From: Oryzias latipes
Taxonomy: Eukaryota > Chordata > Actinopteri > Beloniformes > Adrianichthyidae
Assembly: GCF_002234675.1 (NCBI RefSeq)
Contig: NC_019872.2
Coordinates: 14,939,950-15,003,949 of the forward strand
DNA length: 64,000 nt
Direction of reading: 5' to 3'
Part shown: piece by piece, positions 1 to 12,378 of the stretch
Position numbering within the stretch: position 1 is the stretch's first letter
How the letters are laid out: each line of letters starts with the position of its first letter
Notes under the pieces: model-generated
Databases searched by the model: none
What the model saw: only the letters and a program-made list of their open reading frames with translations
What the model was told of the DNA's origin: nothing
Translations under genes and position numbers: made by a program

Positions 1-226
1 CTGCCCCTTCTGCAACCGCACCTTCAAAGAACCCGCCGCGCTCAGGAAGCACATCCGCACGCACCGAGAGGAAGGAGGCCACATGGGAATCGGTCCCACG
101 GAGGACACGGACCCGGACGCTCTGGATGACATCAACAACCTCCACCCTGCTGCTCCTTCCCCTCAGATGAGGTTTGGAGAGTGGGGCGCCACAGAGGACG
201 ACGGCCCGGTTGTGGACTGTGTTTGA
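1..226 (+). CDS. 3' end of a C2H2 zinc-finger gene (upstream copy, cut by window edge)
   Basis: The reading frame begins at base 2 and stops with TGA at 224-226. It encodes the second cysteine half of a last C2H2 finger (CPFCNRTF...HIRTH) and an acidic tail ending VVDCV. This is the same as the last 75 or so residues of the complete gene at 15221-16871, which continues leftward in that copy, so this copy probably also extends past the window start. Whether it is an intact second gene or an assembly duplicate cannot be decided here. Confidence 0.8.
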   Translation, partial: CPFCNRTFKEPAALRKHIRTHREEGGHMGIGPTEDTDPDALDDINNLHPAAPSPQMRFGEWGATEDDGPVVDCV

Positions 227-560
227 GCACCGATCAACATTTTTGGTATAAAATGTTAGGATGTCCTTCTGTCACTAATCTGCAAGTGTAAAAACGAAAG
301 TCTGTCTTTCAACGGTTTGCTGCTCCGGGATGTCTTCCCCCAAAAAAGTCAAATGAAATGCAGAGAATAACTTTAGACTCAAAATATTCTGCTAATACAT
401 GAATTAAGAGGGCAAACAGCAGCTCATCAGTTTTAATCTGATTAAACTCCTGTTTGTTACATTTAGGTGTGTTACTAAGGTGACAGACACACTTTTTTCC
501 AATAATGTGCAACTTTTATGTAGATAAAACTTAAAAATTATCGCAGTTCTTAAATCCAGT

Positions 561-599
561 TGTAAGCATGGTGGCGAAAGTATCATGATTTGGTTTTAA
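561..599 (+). mobile_element. Tiny Tc1/mariner transposase relic
   Basis: One frame reads CKHGGESIMIWF and then stops. This resembles the conserved HGGGSIMxWG stretch of Tc1-family transposases. Only this short motif is recognisable, so it is a decayed fragment. The duplicated copy carries the same relic at 17206-17244. Confidence 0.45.
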
Positions 600-2503
600 A
601 CTCGTTATATCAGAGTATTCTCTGGTTAAATTTGAGGCTTGTTCTTCCATCACGAAACCAAACCTACAAGAACAAGACAAAAAAGTTTAAAAGTGCAAAT
701 GCTGTGTGAGACCTTAAGGTCTGTTCCAAAAACCTTTTACAAAATGAAAAAACAATATTTTCCTAGAGAAAAATAACACTGTCTCTGCATTTTGTTTTAC
801 TTTTTATTCAACAAAAAAACCACTGTTTCATGTTTTCCTCTTAATTCTTTGTAGAAGGAAATGGTTTTATCTCCTCATTAAAGAATTAAACCGCTTTTTA
901 ACAGCAAAGCTTTGTGAATCGTTAAGCAGCAGCATTTTGGAATTGAATGTTGGAGGAATAAAAAGTGCCTTGACACATTTTTTTAAGGCCACAGCTGCTG
1001 CTGTGTTCTCACTTTTTTCTATTGGAGGAAGAGAATGAAGGTCCGGCTTGTTCTCCATTAGAAGAGATGAGCTGCACCCCTAATATCTGCTGATCAAATT
1101 CTTTAAGGGTAATTAATATTAGAAGTGAGTTTTATTATTATTGTGTTAGTAGTCTTTTTTTTTTTGTAGAAAATGTTTATCATTTACATGTTGCAGCTCT
1201 CTGTAGTTGTGGAAAAGAGGGCTTAGTTCAAATATGTTTTAAACTAAGTTCATAAAATGGTTCAGGGTATTATTGTTACCCATTTTTTGTTGTTTTTTAT
1301 TCTAAAACCTCTGGCCTCAAAAAAACAAAATAATCTTTAATCTTTTTTTATATTTAAATAAAGGTTTTACTGTTTCTATTTTAAAGATTTCTACGTTTTG
1401 AGACTTTGGCTGTGTCTGAATTCACTCACTACTCCTCAGTTACTGCACCATATAGGGCCTTAACTATTTTATGTCTGGATCTACGATTTCAAAATCTATT
1501 GGCCTGGAAATTTCCCAGAAGTCTCTGCAAAAAAAACTGTGTGCATTTCTGCTCACTTGATTAGCAAATATAAACCACAATGCACTGCGTGTGAAAGATG
1601 TGTCATTTGAAACTGAAAACAATTCAGGTTTTTATATTTGCCAAAATAAAAACCTAATAAATACAACAAATGTGAGAATATTCACTAATCCACTGTGTTC
1701 TAATGGTGATGTCATACTTGGTGTTTTAAAAAAAAGAGCATATGTCTGAATTGCATTCACTGGATTGTCCAGGACTATACTGTCTCGAGGTTAAAGAGTG
1801 GGGAGGGAATTTAAGCACAGCCTTGTTATTTTACTGTGAGTGAAAATATTCTTTTAAACTTTAAATAATCTGTTTTTCTCGGCTGCAGTTCACTTTCTAC
1901 TCTCTTAAATAGGAAAATATCCATTTAGATCCCACTTTAAAAAGTCATTTTACTCTTTGGGTGGAAGCTAGTCTTTCTGGGATCTATAAGCATCTTTTTT
2001 TGTGGAAGATTTATTTAGAACCTGACTGTAAAAACAGAATCAAGTCAGAAAAAAATGCAAAAGTCAGCAGTTCTGCTCAGAGGTTGCTCTTCCTGTCTGC
2101 TGAGCCCTCATCTTCCTCACAGTAAGCTTCAGATTTCTGTCTGTCAGTAAATGTAATCCAGATGAAAGGATCTGTCAAACTCTTTCTCCTCCCAAGCTTT
2201 TTCTGTTTCAAAATGTGTACTGTTCTTTGTTTTAAAGAACAAATGTGCTGAAAGAAAATTAGCTGGAAAACATGAGTGCATGCACGTGCCCCCCCCCCCC
2301 CCCCCCATCTGTACATAATAATGTAGTTTCAGTCTTTTTGGGGGGGTTGCAGCAGTGAATGTGCTTTAAGAACTTAGTGTAAATACAACTGGAAAAGAAC
2401 CCCCCCCTGCCCCCCCCCTCCCCTCCAATGATGTGCTCTCCTCCACAGCACAAGCCCCCCCCATGCCTGCTGTTTTAAAGTCTCCTGTATTCCTGCTGTA
2501 ATT

Positions 2504-5500
2504 CACATAAGGTTTCAGAGCAAAGGTTCAACTCTTGCCTTATGCTTTATGTGCCAGGATTCCATCTTGATTATTGTGAAGGGTCGGTGTCAAAAGTGTG
2601 CAACCTTTAGATATTCATGAACAGTAGCACCCCAGACCCCTAAAGGCACGGAGAACTGGAGCAAAAAGAAATTCAAGCCCCGCCCCTCACCTTTACCCCC
2701 CCTTCCAGCTTCACAACCTGAGTTCCTTATATTGCCGCGATTGGTGTTGCAGATAGGAGGGTGGATTACGGCCCGACTGCTGACACGTTTTAGCGTCGAG
2801 GTGGGTCTCCAGACGACAACTCCTCTCAGCTCATCGCATCCAGGAAGTGACCCAGTTTCTTCAGGCTGCTGGATATGTTTACACACGCAGAACACTGACG
2901 CCATTGTCAGTCAGCAAGCGTCTCTGTCAGCAGTGAGGAGCTGGAGGCTGGAACTGTAACTAAAGTTCCAACGTGCACTCTCCATCATGATGAAACGGTC
3001 TGCGCAGCATCACTGCTGTCCTCCAGCTCCACAGATATTGATCCTTCCTGTCTGGCAGACGGCCAACACATCCTGATGTTTTTACACTAGATACAGTTAT
3101 TTTAGTGCGGAAACACAGACAGGTTTATGTTATCTGACTAAATAGAAAGGAAAAAAAAAATCCCTGCATCTCTTCTCACCTTTTGCCATGAATATTCAGA
3201 CGAGGTCAGCTCCTGGCTGCCCTTGTGAGCTAACAATCCCCCATGGCTGTGTCCTGAATAATCTGCCCTGATTCGTCTCCTGCTTCACAGCTTTTTCCTG
3301 CCATGCCAGATGTGGGAGAGGGGAGATCTAATTGGGATTTGTTTTGTTCAACATCTGGTTATTCACCAGTCCTAGTTTTTAGGTGACAGATCAATGCGTT
3401 GCATCTTTCATTTAGGCATGCTCTGTGTGCAGATTTCTACTGTGGATCCATAATTATCTTCCTTTTGGCCTAAAAACAGGACGCATGCTAGACTGCATCT
3501 TGTGATTAATTAGTTCCCAGTTCGAAGTTGTCAAACTGTTCCAACCGATGTTGATAAAGATGAGCCGACTTTCAGTTTTAGAACTTTTTTTTTGTTTGGG
3601 CGCAGCTGGAGTTTCTTCCACCTTTTTCATGAAAGTTTCCTCCCCTGTTCAAAGTGCATGGCAGACTTTACAGACAGGAAGGCTGTCAAAGGTGTATATC
3701 TGCCTTCAATTCAATGCATGATGGGATATGCTTCAATGCCTCCCTGACAAGGAAAGGGAGAAGAGGAAAGAATATCAATTGAAAGAAAGTATGAGGAGAG
3801 CAATGCAGTCTGTACACTGAGGGGCCTCCAGCCGAGAAGAAATCCTGTCAGGCTGCTAAAACACATTATGGAGAGTTGATTTTGAATTCATCCATGTACT
3901 GCAGATTAGCCTCAAGGAAAGAGCCTCCTCACTTGAAGATGTTAGTGGGGGGGTGCAGGATTGGAGCGAATCAGCTGCTCTGGGAACACGGCTTGACCTT
4001 ATAGGGTTAAATACAGCTTTTCATCCCCGTTAGGTTTTTTATTTCTAGAAATTCATCTGACCGCTCGGAAGCTGGACTCGCTGGAAACGTCTGCAAACTC
4101 GCTAAGAGAACAGGTCGGCAGAACAGCTGGCTTTGACCCGCAGCCAGCGGCTTTGATTCAATAACGTGAAGGAAGAGTTGGAGTGAAAGCAGGTCAAAGC
4201 ACACACCTGAAAGACCTGATCTGAAATGCTATTAATCATTAAACATTATGATGCATTTAAAGGAAAAGTGCTGCAATGACAGTTCTAAAGAAGACTTGAA
4301 TTAAGATCCACTTAAGAGAAACGTTACTTTTAAACAAAAGTTATTTAGTGGAAACAAAATAATAAGACAAATGCTGAATAACTGAAAAAGATATGCTGGT
4401 ATTTTATACCAGGAGCACAAATGTATTCATGGTTTTATTTTGTTTTTTAAATAAAGACCTTCCAAAGCCTGCGGTTGTGCACTGAAATTGTTTTTTTAAG
4501 TTTTCTCATCATTACAGGAAATTGTAATGCTGCAGCGAATTTAAAATTAAATTGATAAAAATGCTCCAAAATGAGAAGCATGAATCATTCCAATGTAGCG
4601 CAGTGAAATATCCATTCATCAATTATCATGACCCCCTTTGTCCTCTGGAAGATCACAGGGAAATGAACGGAATACCTGACAATAAAAACATTGAGGAATT
4701 TTTGAGAAAATCATTAAAAGGAAAGTATTTTTTGTAGCCCTGGACATGACATTCAAAAAATAGTAAATTGTTCCCTCAAATTTATATTTTGTGGAGGCAA
4801 ATTAGTATTTTAGTATCTTCAATTCCTACTATTGATTGGTTCCCGGATAAGGCAAGTTTCTACAATTTGTGGCTTCAAAATACTAATTAGTAGCAACAAA
4901 ATGCAAATGTGTGTCCACAAATTGATCTGTGGGAGCATTTTTGGGGGGTTCATGTTCAGTTCTCCGTGAGAAATGAATGTGTAAAAGATATTTTGATGCA
5001 TTTTTTTAATTAAAAAAAGCCATCAGAAATGACTTTGGTCATGTCATTTCTGATGCCAAAAAGGTTATTTTAAGATAATTAAATGCCTACAATTTTTCTT
5101 AAAAATAATTTTTAGCACAAATCAATCTTTCAGTTACATTTGTTACCAGTTTACATTTGCTCATCAGTATCATGTAATCTATAAATAAAGTGAATCATAA
5201 CTGTGCTTTAACTAATAGCCTAACTATGTCCACAAATAAAAAAAGCAGTTCTCTTACTTTCCTCTCACTTTTAGATCCACCACTGAGTGGATTTGTTTGT
5301 TGTTCTGAGAAGAAATGTGAAGAATGAAGCGAGAGCTCCAGTTTGAGTGAGAGTGACAGTGGCGCTGACGCCAAACTGATTTATAAGCTTCCTCTCCAAG
5401 CTCAGCTCAGTTTCAGCTCTGTCCTGTGTCATGCCAGGTTGCCATGGTTACTCAAGCTCCTCAACCAGAGAAGTGGATGGGGAGCAGTGATAATTTTTCT

Positions 5501-8500
5501 CCTGCTTTCCTTCATGAAGTGCGCTTGTGGAGCAGTTCTGGAGAATTTAGATGATTTTTTTCATTTTACTTTATTTTTACTGAAGCAACAATTGACCTGT
5601 AGAATCTTGTCAAACTTGTTAAATACAGCTGAGCTGTTTACTTCTCCATACTGTTGATCATCTTTGTTTGAGCTGCTAACTTCCACTGGTACAGATATGA
5701 GATGAATGCTGGAGGCTGCTCGACTCCACTGTGTTCTTTGCAAGAATGACCTCTAGTGGTTTATGTGGAAACAAACTGTTCTAAACTAGTCTGTAGTTGC
5801 TGAAAATAAAGTTACTTTTTGTTTTGTTTTTCATTTATGATTTGTCTAGAAATCCCCCATCCTTTAAGAGGCTTCGCTTCATTTACATAAAACCTAATTA
5901 TCCGTCAGGTCTGTAACCTCAGCCCTGCACTTCTTTTTATTTACAAGCTTGTTGAGTGAGGCAGTAGTAAACAGGATGAGACGGGGATGTGTGCAAAGAG
6001 AAATGTTTATAAAGCCCCCCACCCACCTAAGTGGAGTGTTTCACCGCTGAGGGTCATCGCACCACACGACCCACAGTTCCTCCACTGTGAGCCACCTGGA
6101 ACAAGCAGCCCGTCCTCTTCCTCCCTCGGTGAGGAAGGTTTTAATGATTGGCACCTTTTCTCCTTATTTGTTTTTCACCTTAAAATGCTAAAGAAGCGGA
6201 ACGCTGGCTTAGATTGAAGTGATGTCAGCATGTGCGCTTCCCCTGTGCAGTAGTTGCATTAATGGCCACTAATGGACGTCTGACCTACTTTGAACATTTT
6301 TTCTACCCGGTCAAAGCCCTGCCTGGCACCGAGAGGGGCCATTAGAGGACCCTACTGGAAGATCACCATAATTAATCATTTATTTAGAGAAATAATCAAT
6401 TCCAGTGCCAAATTTAAATACCTTTCTATTCCTAATTAGCTTGGACTCATTGCATTACAATCAGACCAAACACATTGCTTCAATAAAAGTTCAATCCCAG
6501 CAAAATTCAACAGTAGATATTATCTTTACACAGATTAAGTTAAGAATTCAGTTTCCTAGTGTATGCAAACAATGAATTCAAAAACAGTTTCTGCCTGGAA
6601 GTCCAAATTAAGAAAATAAGGGAGAAGATTAACTGAAAATGTAATTATTACCAACAATAAGTCATTTAAACTGGAATTTATAGATTTTATATTAAGAAAT
6701 TCCTGGTCACGGATGTTGCATTAAATACAGCTGAATAGATCTATACATATTTAGGAATCGTAATTAAAACATGTCAATAAACTTCCCTTTTAAAACGAGA
6801 GGGGAAAAAAACTTTTTTGTTTTTTTAATAATTGCATTCCTTAAAAATAGAAGTTATTCTCAGGAGTAAAAAACTTTCAGATCTTTGTATTGAGGACCTT
6901 AAAGTGATGATAAAGGCAGACTGGGTAAGATCTTAAAAAAAAGCCTGCAAAGCTTTAACCCGAATTAAAAATACATAAAAAACATTCTATAAACTCACAG
7001 AAATACTTAAAATTAAAACATTAAAATGCTGGTTTTAATTAATATTTTTTCGAATAAATACACTTTAATTGTTTCTCTTGGCTTCATTTCTGTTCAAAAA
7101 ACACAGTCCCCATGGGAATAAATAAAAATTCCTGATAAATCACTCTTGTATTTGAAAACTGCTTTGTACAAGATATTTATTTTCCCACGTCTTTAAAAAA
7201 AACAGTCATAAAATCCTAAAGCATGCCCTAATCCATCATACAGTCTAGATAAACAATGCCTTTTCTCTTAAGGCAGTCTACTTCATTAAATACATAATAT
7301 TCCCTCAACAGAATCGAAAGACTGTTGAATGATGCGTTTGTAATTGGAAAAAAGAATACTAAAGTAATCCAAATGAGTTCAATCATGGACTGTGTGATCA
7401 AACTGAGGTTTCTAGAGGAATGTTTTTGTGGCCTGTCCTTCAGTCAACATATTCATGTTGGTGGTGCTTTTTGCCACAGAGCTCAAATGGATCAGGAAAC
7501 AGGAAAACCAGATAATCCCCTCAAACTCTTTATGGCTGAAAGCTCCTCTGTCGCTCACGACCGACAGAGGGCGATAAAAGCAAGACCTTAATGAGCCGAA
7601 AGCCAGAAAGGAAAACATAACCTCATCAAGACTGGCTGCAACGAAGCTGATGAGGAAAGATTGTGAGAAATAGTCCTGGATTACTCGAATACCTTTTTTT
7701 TTTATATATAAAAATACGCCACTCCCCTTCCAAAATGTTCCAAAGCCACAGAACATTTTCTCATGGCCAATTCTGAGTCATTTTTCTTCCGCCCGTTTGC
7801 ATTTAGCAAATCAATACTTGTGGATAAAATCCTAAACAAAGCATGGCAGACATGGGCTCAGGTACATAAAGGCAGAGTGTTGAGCTGACTCACAGCAGTA
7901 CGTGCAAGCTACCTGGACATGAGAAGAAAGAAATAACTCTTTGTTTGCCATGCATCCCTGCTGCTGAGTGCAACCAGCAGCCCCATCATGCATCTGACAC
8001 TCATCTGCACTGCTGGCTGCTTTTCTTTCACTGAAATGGTGGAAAAACAAAAAGCAGAGACTTGTTCCTACTTGCATTCTTCATATTTCATGTTTTTCTC
8101 CCTGATGACTTTAGTTCTTACCAACATCAAAAGGCTACAGCTGACCTCTCACCCTGCCAGAGGGCTTGAAGTATAGGTCAAACACTGGAAAAACATATTT
8201 TTCCATAAATGCAAAAACCCTAGAGGGTCAATTCTCCTAATGGCTCTCCTGAGCACCAAATGCCCAGACAGGGAGCAGCATCAGCCAATGATGTGCTGCT
8301 GATTTAAGAGCCTGTGTGCCAGAAGTCCATCAAATATGGTTTAGTTATAAATCTGTTTCTCTACTGACTTTTCCAAATCTTAAAAGTACATCTGAACATT
8401 TAAAAATTCTGTGAGAAAATATGGGAAACCAAACAAAAACATGTGGTCACCTTCCCATCATGATTGCTCCAGCCTAAAGTTTAATTCTTGTTTTACGGTC

Positions 8501-9627
8501 TGTTTTTCTTTAAAAGTTCAAAAATAAAGTTCTTCCTCTCTCTCTTTTATTTTAATATTATTATTATTTTTCTAATTAAAATCCCAGTGAACACGGCAAA
8601 ATAAAGCGTTTTTCCCCAAAAATACTGTACTCCAGATTCTTTTAGGAAACCAAATTAAGATTTTAATTCAAAAAAAAGTTTTGTTTTTACCAGAAAATGA
8701 CCGATTAAAGTGTGTAAAAGGAGCTAAATGGCTTACTTGCCAAGTAAAGGATGACTTTACATAAAATGGTTTTTTTAAGGGTTATTTCTGTTGTAGATTT
8801 CTTGATATTCTCTGTGAAATGCTCATCAGTGTTACATTAAAGTTAAGTTACTCTGAGTGTTTTCTTGTTTAGAGTCTAGATTTTTGTTTTGTTGAAATGG
8901 AAAGTTGGTACAGATTAGATTTATTTCAGGCTTGTAGTCCAATAAACAAACCATAGAATATATTTAAAATGGCAGAAATAGAATTATGTACAAAATAACA
9001 ATAAAGGTATTTCCACAGCAACTAAGTTAGCTAAAAAGACAGATGAAAAGGCAGCTCTTCCAGAGTTCCCACGTATCTGACGGTGACGGCAGGACTTAAA
9101 ACATGACTGCAGGACCTTCAGATGGAGGCTCAAATATGATTTAAATATGAGACTCCTTATCATGGCTGGAAATTTTAAACTAAAAATGGAAAAGTTTGCT
9201 TGGACCAACACAGATCCACATCTGGTCAGATTTCTATTGTGACAGCTGGAGGAAGAGGACTGGAAACTGGTTTGCTGCTTCTAGTAATGGAAATCAGACA
9301 AACACAATTAACTTTTTTTTTAAATTTTCTTTATATTTTTTCTCCCTTAATTGGTGAGAATGTGTAACAGCATATTTGTTCCAAAACAAAAACTCATTTC
9401 ATGATTTTACAATCCATCACTTTACTGTACATGATGCAACTCTCACAGAGAAATTTAAAAGAAATATTGAAGTAGTCATATCATGAGAAATCGATGTTTT
9501 CATAACAATAAAATAAATACTTTTATAAAAAATTGTGCTTAAAGACGATGACAGAGTTAAAAACATAAATCTGGGATCAACTACATACCACTGGGTTTTC
9601 GTCGACTTTTCATTTTCTGTCAACTGT
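2504..9627. other. Intergenic stretch without a recognisable gene
   Basis: No open frame here looks like a real gene: all are short, low-complexity or lack splice context. The composition is mostly AT-rich. Moderately GC-balanced blocks near 2600-3000, 3160-3420, 3780-3910 and 6190-6480 have a texture seen in conserved non-coding DNA (for example TAATTA words near 6370-6440), but conservation cannot be tested here. A short perfect hairpin lies at 5021-5055. Confidence 0.6.
5021..5055. repeat. Perfect 13-bp inverted repeat with 9-nt loop
   Basis: CATCAGAAATGAC at 5021-5033 is the exact reverse complement of 5043-5055, with TTTGGTCAT between. Pairing does not extend usefully outside the arms, so it is too short for a typical microRNA precursor. 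Confidence 0.75.
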
Positions 9628-9633
9628 TTTATT
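9628..9633 (-). terminator. Candidate polyadenylation signal for the lrrn4cl-like gene
   Basis: TTTATT on the plus strand gives AATAAA on the minus strand, about 150 bases downstream of the lrrn4cl-like stop codon. Position and strand fit, but the hexamer is common in AT-rich DNA. Confidence 0.35.
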
Positions 9634-9781
9634 AATAGAATGTTCAGAAGTTCAGATTATGGAAAGTCTTAAACTACTAAATTACTGGCTACTGCACCAG
9701 TAATTGAAAAATAACAGGTTAGCACAAAGCGCAGAGGGCCTGTGGCTCCTGTGGGGCCTCATTATTTCAATATGCTGGAGT

Positions 9782-10474
9782 TCAGTGTCTGCCGTCTGTG
9801 TTCCTCATGGAAACGTGGGCCTCCTGTCTCTTTTGTCTCCTGCTCCTCCACAGCAGGACGGCCAGCAGGAGGAGCAGCAGGAAGCCCAGTCCCCCGCCAA
9901 TGAGCCCCGCCGTCAGAAGCAGGCTGCTGTCCGTAGGCTGGTACACCATGCAGGACCCCTGACTGTCTCCAGCATCATTCCTGGCCACCACACAGACTTC
10001 TGCTTTACGCCTTATCCCGTCCACCGCGCTGCTCCGCTTGTCCCATCCCAGTTCCTGCTTCTCCTGTCCTCCAACTGTCACTACGTAGGCTTTGACGTGG
10101 GAGTTGGGGGCACACCACCGAACCACCACCTCTGAGCCGTTCCAGGACACTGTTTTGAGGGTGGGCGCTTCTGGAACCTCATCCTCCTCCGTGAACCACG
10201 GGCACAAGCAGCCGGTTGACCTGAGCTCCTCACAGGAGATTTGATCTTCACGACACGGATTGTAGTCGCACAGCTGTGAGGAACGGCCATGTGTGGACGC
10301 GGGTGCAGAAGTTTCCTCCTCCAAGTTGTTATAATCCTCTGTGATCAACCTGGAGTGATCCTCTGGGACTCCAGACATTGTAGGCAGAGGACTGGATCCT
10401 CTGAGGGGAAGCAGGCCGGAGATTATGACAAGGAAGCACAGATTTCTCATGGCAGATGTTGTCCTGGAGTTCAT
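9782..10474 (-). CDS. lrrn4cl: LRRN4 C-terminal-like protein (single-pass membrane, FN3 domain)
   Basis: This 230-aa protein comes from one uninterrupted coding exon. A hydrophobic N-terminus (about residues 10-25) looks like a signal peptide; a second in-frame Met at residue 9 is an alternative start. An acidic linker follows, then a cysteine cluster at residues 69-91 (CDYNPCREDQISCEEL, then CLCPW), which is the pattern I recognise from LRRN4CL. A fibronectin III-like domain spans about 101-180 with a potential N-glycosylation site at N112. A transmembrane helix at about 185-209 is followed by a basic stop-transfer RSRRQKR and a short tail. Human LRRN4CL is of similar length and topology. 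Its molecular role is poorly defined. A T-rich tract ending CCAG just upstream of the ATG is a good splice acceptor (coding exon begins at 10498), so the 5' UTR is split. The symbol rests on motif order, not on a search. Confidence 0.78.
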   Translation of the reverse strand: MNSRTTSAMRNLCFLVIISGLLPLRGSSPLPTMSGVPEDHSRLITEDYNNLEEETSAPASTHGRSSQLCDYNPCREDQISCEELRSTGCLCPWFTEEDEVPEAPTLKTVSWNGSEVVVRWCAPNSHVKAYVVTVGGQEKQELGWDKRSSAVDGIRRKAEVCVVARNDAGDSQGSCMVYQPTDSSLLLTAGLIGGGLGFLLLLLLAVLLWRSRRQKRQEAHVSMRNTDGRH

Positions 10475-11003
10475 CAGAGGGTAAATTCCAACAGTTGGCT
10501 GGAAAAAAAAAAGGTTTTATGATAAGAAATAACAGTTAAGACACTGGCACTGGTTTCTACCAAAAGAAAGACTTTCTGTATTGTTATTCTCTGCTGACTC
10601 TTCAGTTGTTATATGTAAAAAAGAAAATGAACACTCTTGATGAATCAATCCCTCAGAAATATGTATTTTTTTAAGTTTGGAAGTTTGTCACTCCCTGTAT
10701 TCCTGGTGGAGCTGAAAGCTCAAATCTCTGCAGAATCCTGCATGCTCGGCTGGATGTGGTTACTAGCAAAATACCTCATTCCTATCCATCCAAATGTGAC
10801 TAAAATACGTGCTGATCAGAGAGGACAAAGAAGCCCATTCAGAAAAATCTCCCTGCGCTGGAGCTTCTTTACTCTCTCTGTAAACTGAACCAGAGCTGCC
10901 CCCAAATATCAGTTTACTTGTATTATTTTCCACTCACTGGTTCTCTCACATTCTCCAACTTAAACTCAAGTAAACATTAAAAAAATCAACAACTCTGACT
11001 TAC

Positions 11004-11065
11004 CTGTTGCGAAAGTTTTTTTCTTTTTTATCCGTAAGTTCTTATCTTTGTGTTTTCTTTGCTTT
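11004..11065 (-). other. lrrn4cl: Probable 5' non-coding exon of the lrrn4cl-like gene
   Basis: On the minus strand a perfect donor, CAG|GTAAGT, sits at 11006-10998, facing the acceptor at 10499-10500 and giving a 505-bp intron (10499-11003). The upstream limit is estimated from the TATA box at 11091-11097, so the start near 11065 is inferred. Confidence 0.5.
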
Positions 11066-11090
11066 TGCCTTATTCCGGTCTTTCTCCCCC

Positions 11091-11097
11091 ATTTATA
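11091..11097 (-). promoter_or_regulatory. TATA box candidate for the lrrn4cl-like gene
   Basis: TATAAAT on the minus strand lies about 30 bases upstream of the estimated start of the inferred non-coding exon and about 90 bases from its donor site. The spacing fits a TATA promoter. Confidence 0.45.
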
Positions 11098-12177
11098 CGG
11101 TTCTACTCCTCCTCCTTTCCCTCCCACACCATCTGCAGCAGCTCCACCTCTCTACTCACTTAATGCTTTTGCAATGTGTCCATGACTGAATGGCTGTGCA
11201 GGAAAAAAAAACAGCCTGAGCGTCTGCCGTTAGTCAGACCAGCGTTATTTAACCTTGACGAAGTGAACCACATGGATTCCGGGTGCTGCCTCTCACAGCG
11301 GACACATTATTCAGCGCGTGTCTCACTTGTTAATAAGCACTTGCTCTTCCTTTGTTGGGTTAGGGAAACTTGAACAGCTCAGTGATTCATTTACACTCAT
11401 TATTTGGGTGAGAGGTGACCCATCTGACTCATTCCAACCTAAATATAGTAAATTTGTTGACTGGAAGGCCCAAAATGAGACGGAATTTACATGTCATTGC
11501 CTTCAGAGAAACTTTGTGTTCCAAAAAAATCAACAAAAGAAAAGTTACAATTATTTTATTTTAGGTAAATGGTTTGTTTTAAAACATCAGCAAGCAAATA
11601 CCAATTTAGAATATTTTTAGATAAAAAAAATGCAAACTGCTGACAAACTCATGGTTGCAATTTTGACTTTACATATATTCAGAAACAAAACTGATATTGT
11701 AAGAAATGTTAAAAAATAGGTAAATTTCAGAAAATAACGGTGGCTAATCTTAAAAGTAAATCGTAAAATACATTTTCTAGTTATTTCTGTTTCAGAAAAA
11801 TTGAATTTTGCATGAATGAAAAGGTCAAAGAGGTCAAAGTCAAGGAAATGGCAACAAGTCAGATGAAAAGTGAGATTAGCCAGTTTGTTTATTTGTAGAA
11901 ATGTGAGTTTTGCAGATTGTCGGGTTCCATTTAGCTGTAGGCTCACTACTGCAGGTGTAGTGTGAAGGATGCTAAAGTTGGAACAAAAATGCGATGTTTT
12001 ACTCCCTTCATGTCCAGTGTAAATAGATCTGCTCGATAAAAACTTGTTCAAAAAGAGGCTTTTTCAATACTGGTGTTCTCTTTGGATTTTTTTATTTAGT
12101 TTAATTTTTTCGTTGTTGCTAAAATTAGACATTTTAAACATTTGTTTTGTATGCAAGGAGAAAAGTTAAGTCCAACT

Positions 12178-12231
12178 GCAGGTCTTCCAGTGGAACATGG
12201 CGGTGGGAGTGTAATGCTGTGGGCTATGTAA
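12178..12231 (+). mobile_element. Tc1/mariner transposase relic
   Basis: One frame reads AGLPVEHGGGSVMLWAM and then stops. The HGGGSVMLW motif is characteristic of Tc1-family transposases. Flanking sequence is too decayed to find ends. Confidence 0.6.
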
Positions 12232-12359
12232 TATACAGAGCTTTTTTTTCTTAGATTTATTGATGTGTCAAAAAAAAAGTTTTACATTTTGATGAATTAT
12301 TTGAAAAAAATCTAAATGTCCTGGTAATTAAATAATGTAAAATCATATTTATATTAGAA

Positions 12360-12378
12360 CCCCCCCCCCCCCCCCCCC
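12360..12378 (+). repeat. Poly-C homopolymer (19 C)
   Basis: This is an uninterrupted C run, prone to length variation and sequencing error. Confidence 0.95.

Larger units (their letters stand above)
1..2503 (+). repeat. Direct duplication, copy 1 (matches 16646-19147)
   Basis: Bases 1-2503 match 16646-19147 at offset 16645, changing to 16644 after a poly-C run of 18 C here (2289-2306) against 17 C in copy 2. Spot checks along the length and identical minus-strand open frames show no other difference. The copies part company after a shared TGCTGTAATT. The left end is not reached in this window. The segment holds the zinc-finger stop codon, 3' flank, an AATAAA candidate at 957-962 and C-rich tracts at 2289-2306 and 2400-2420. 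Confidence 0.95.

Noticed and set aside
5021..5055. Hairpin as a microRNA precursor
   Set aside because: A 13-bp stem is far too short and does not extend.
7412..7756. A 114-aa minus-strand open frame
   Set aside because: No motif, promoter or splice context.
11617..12051. A 144-aa minus-strand open frame
   Set aside because: Its composition is F-, I- and S-rich low complexity from AT-rich DNA, with no family resemblance.
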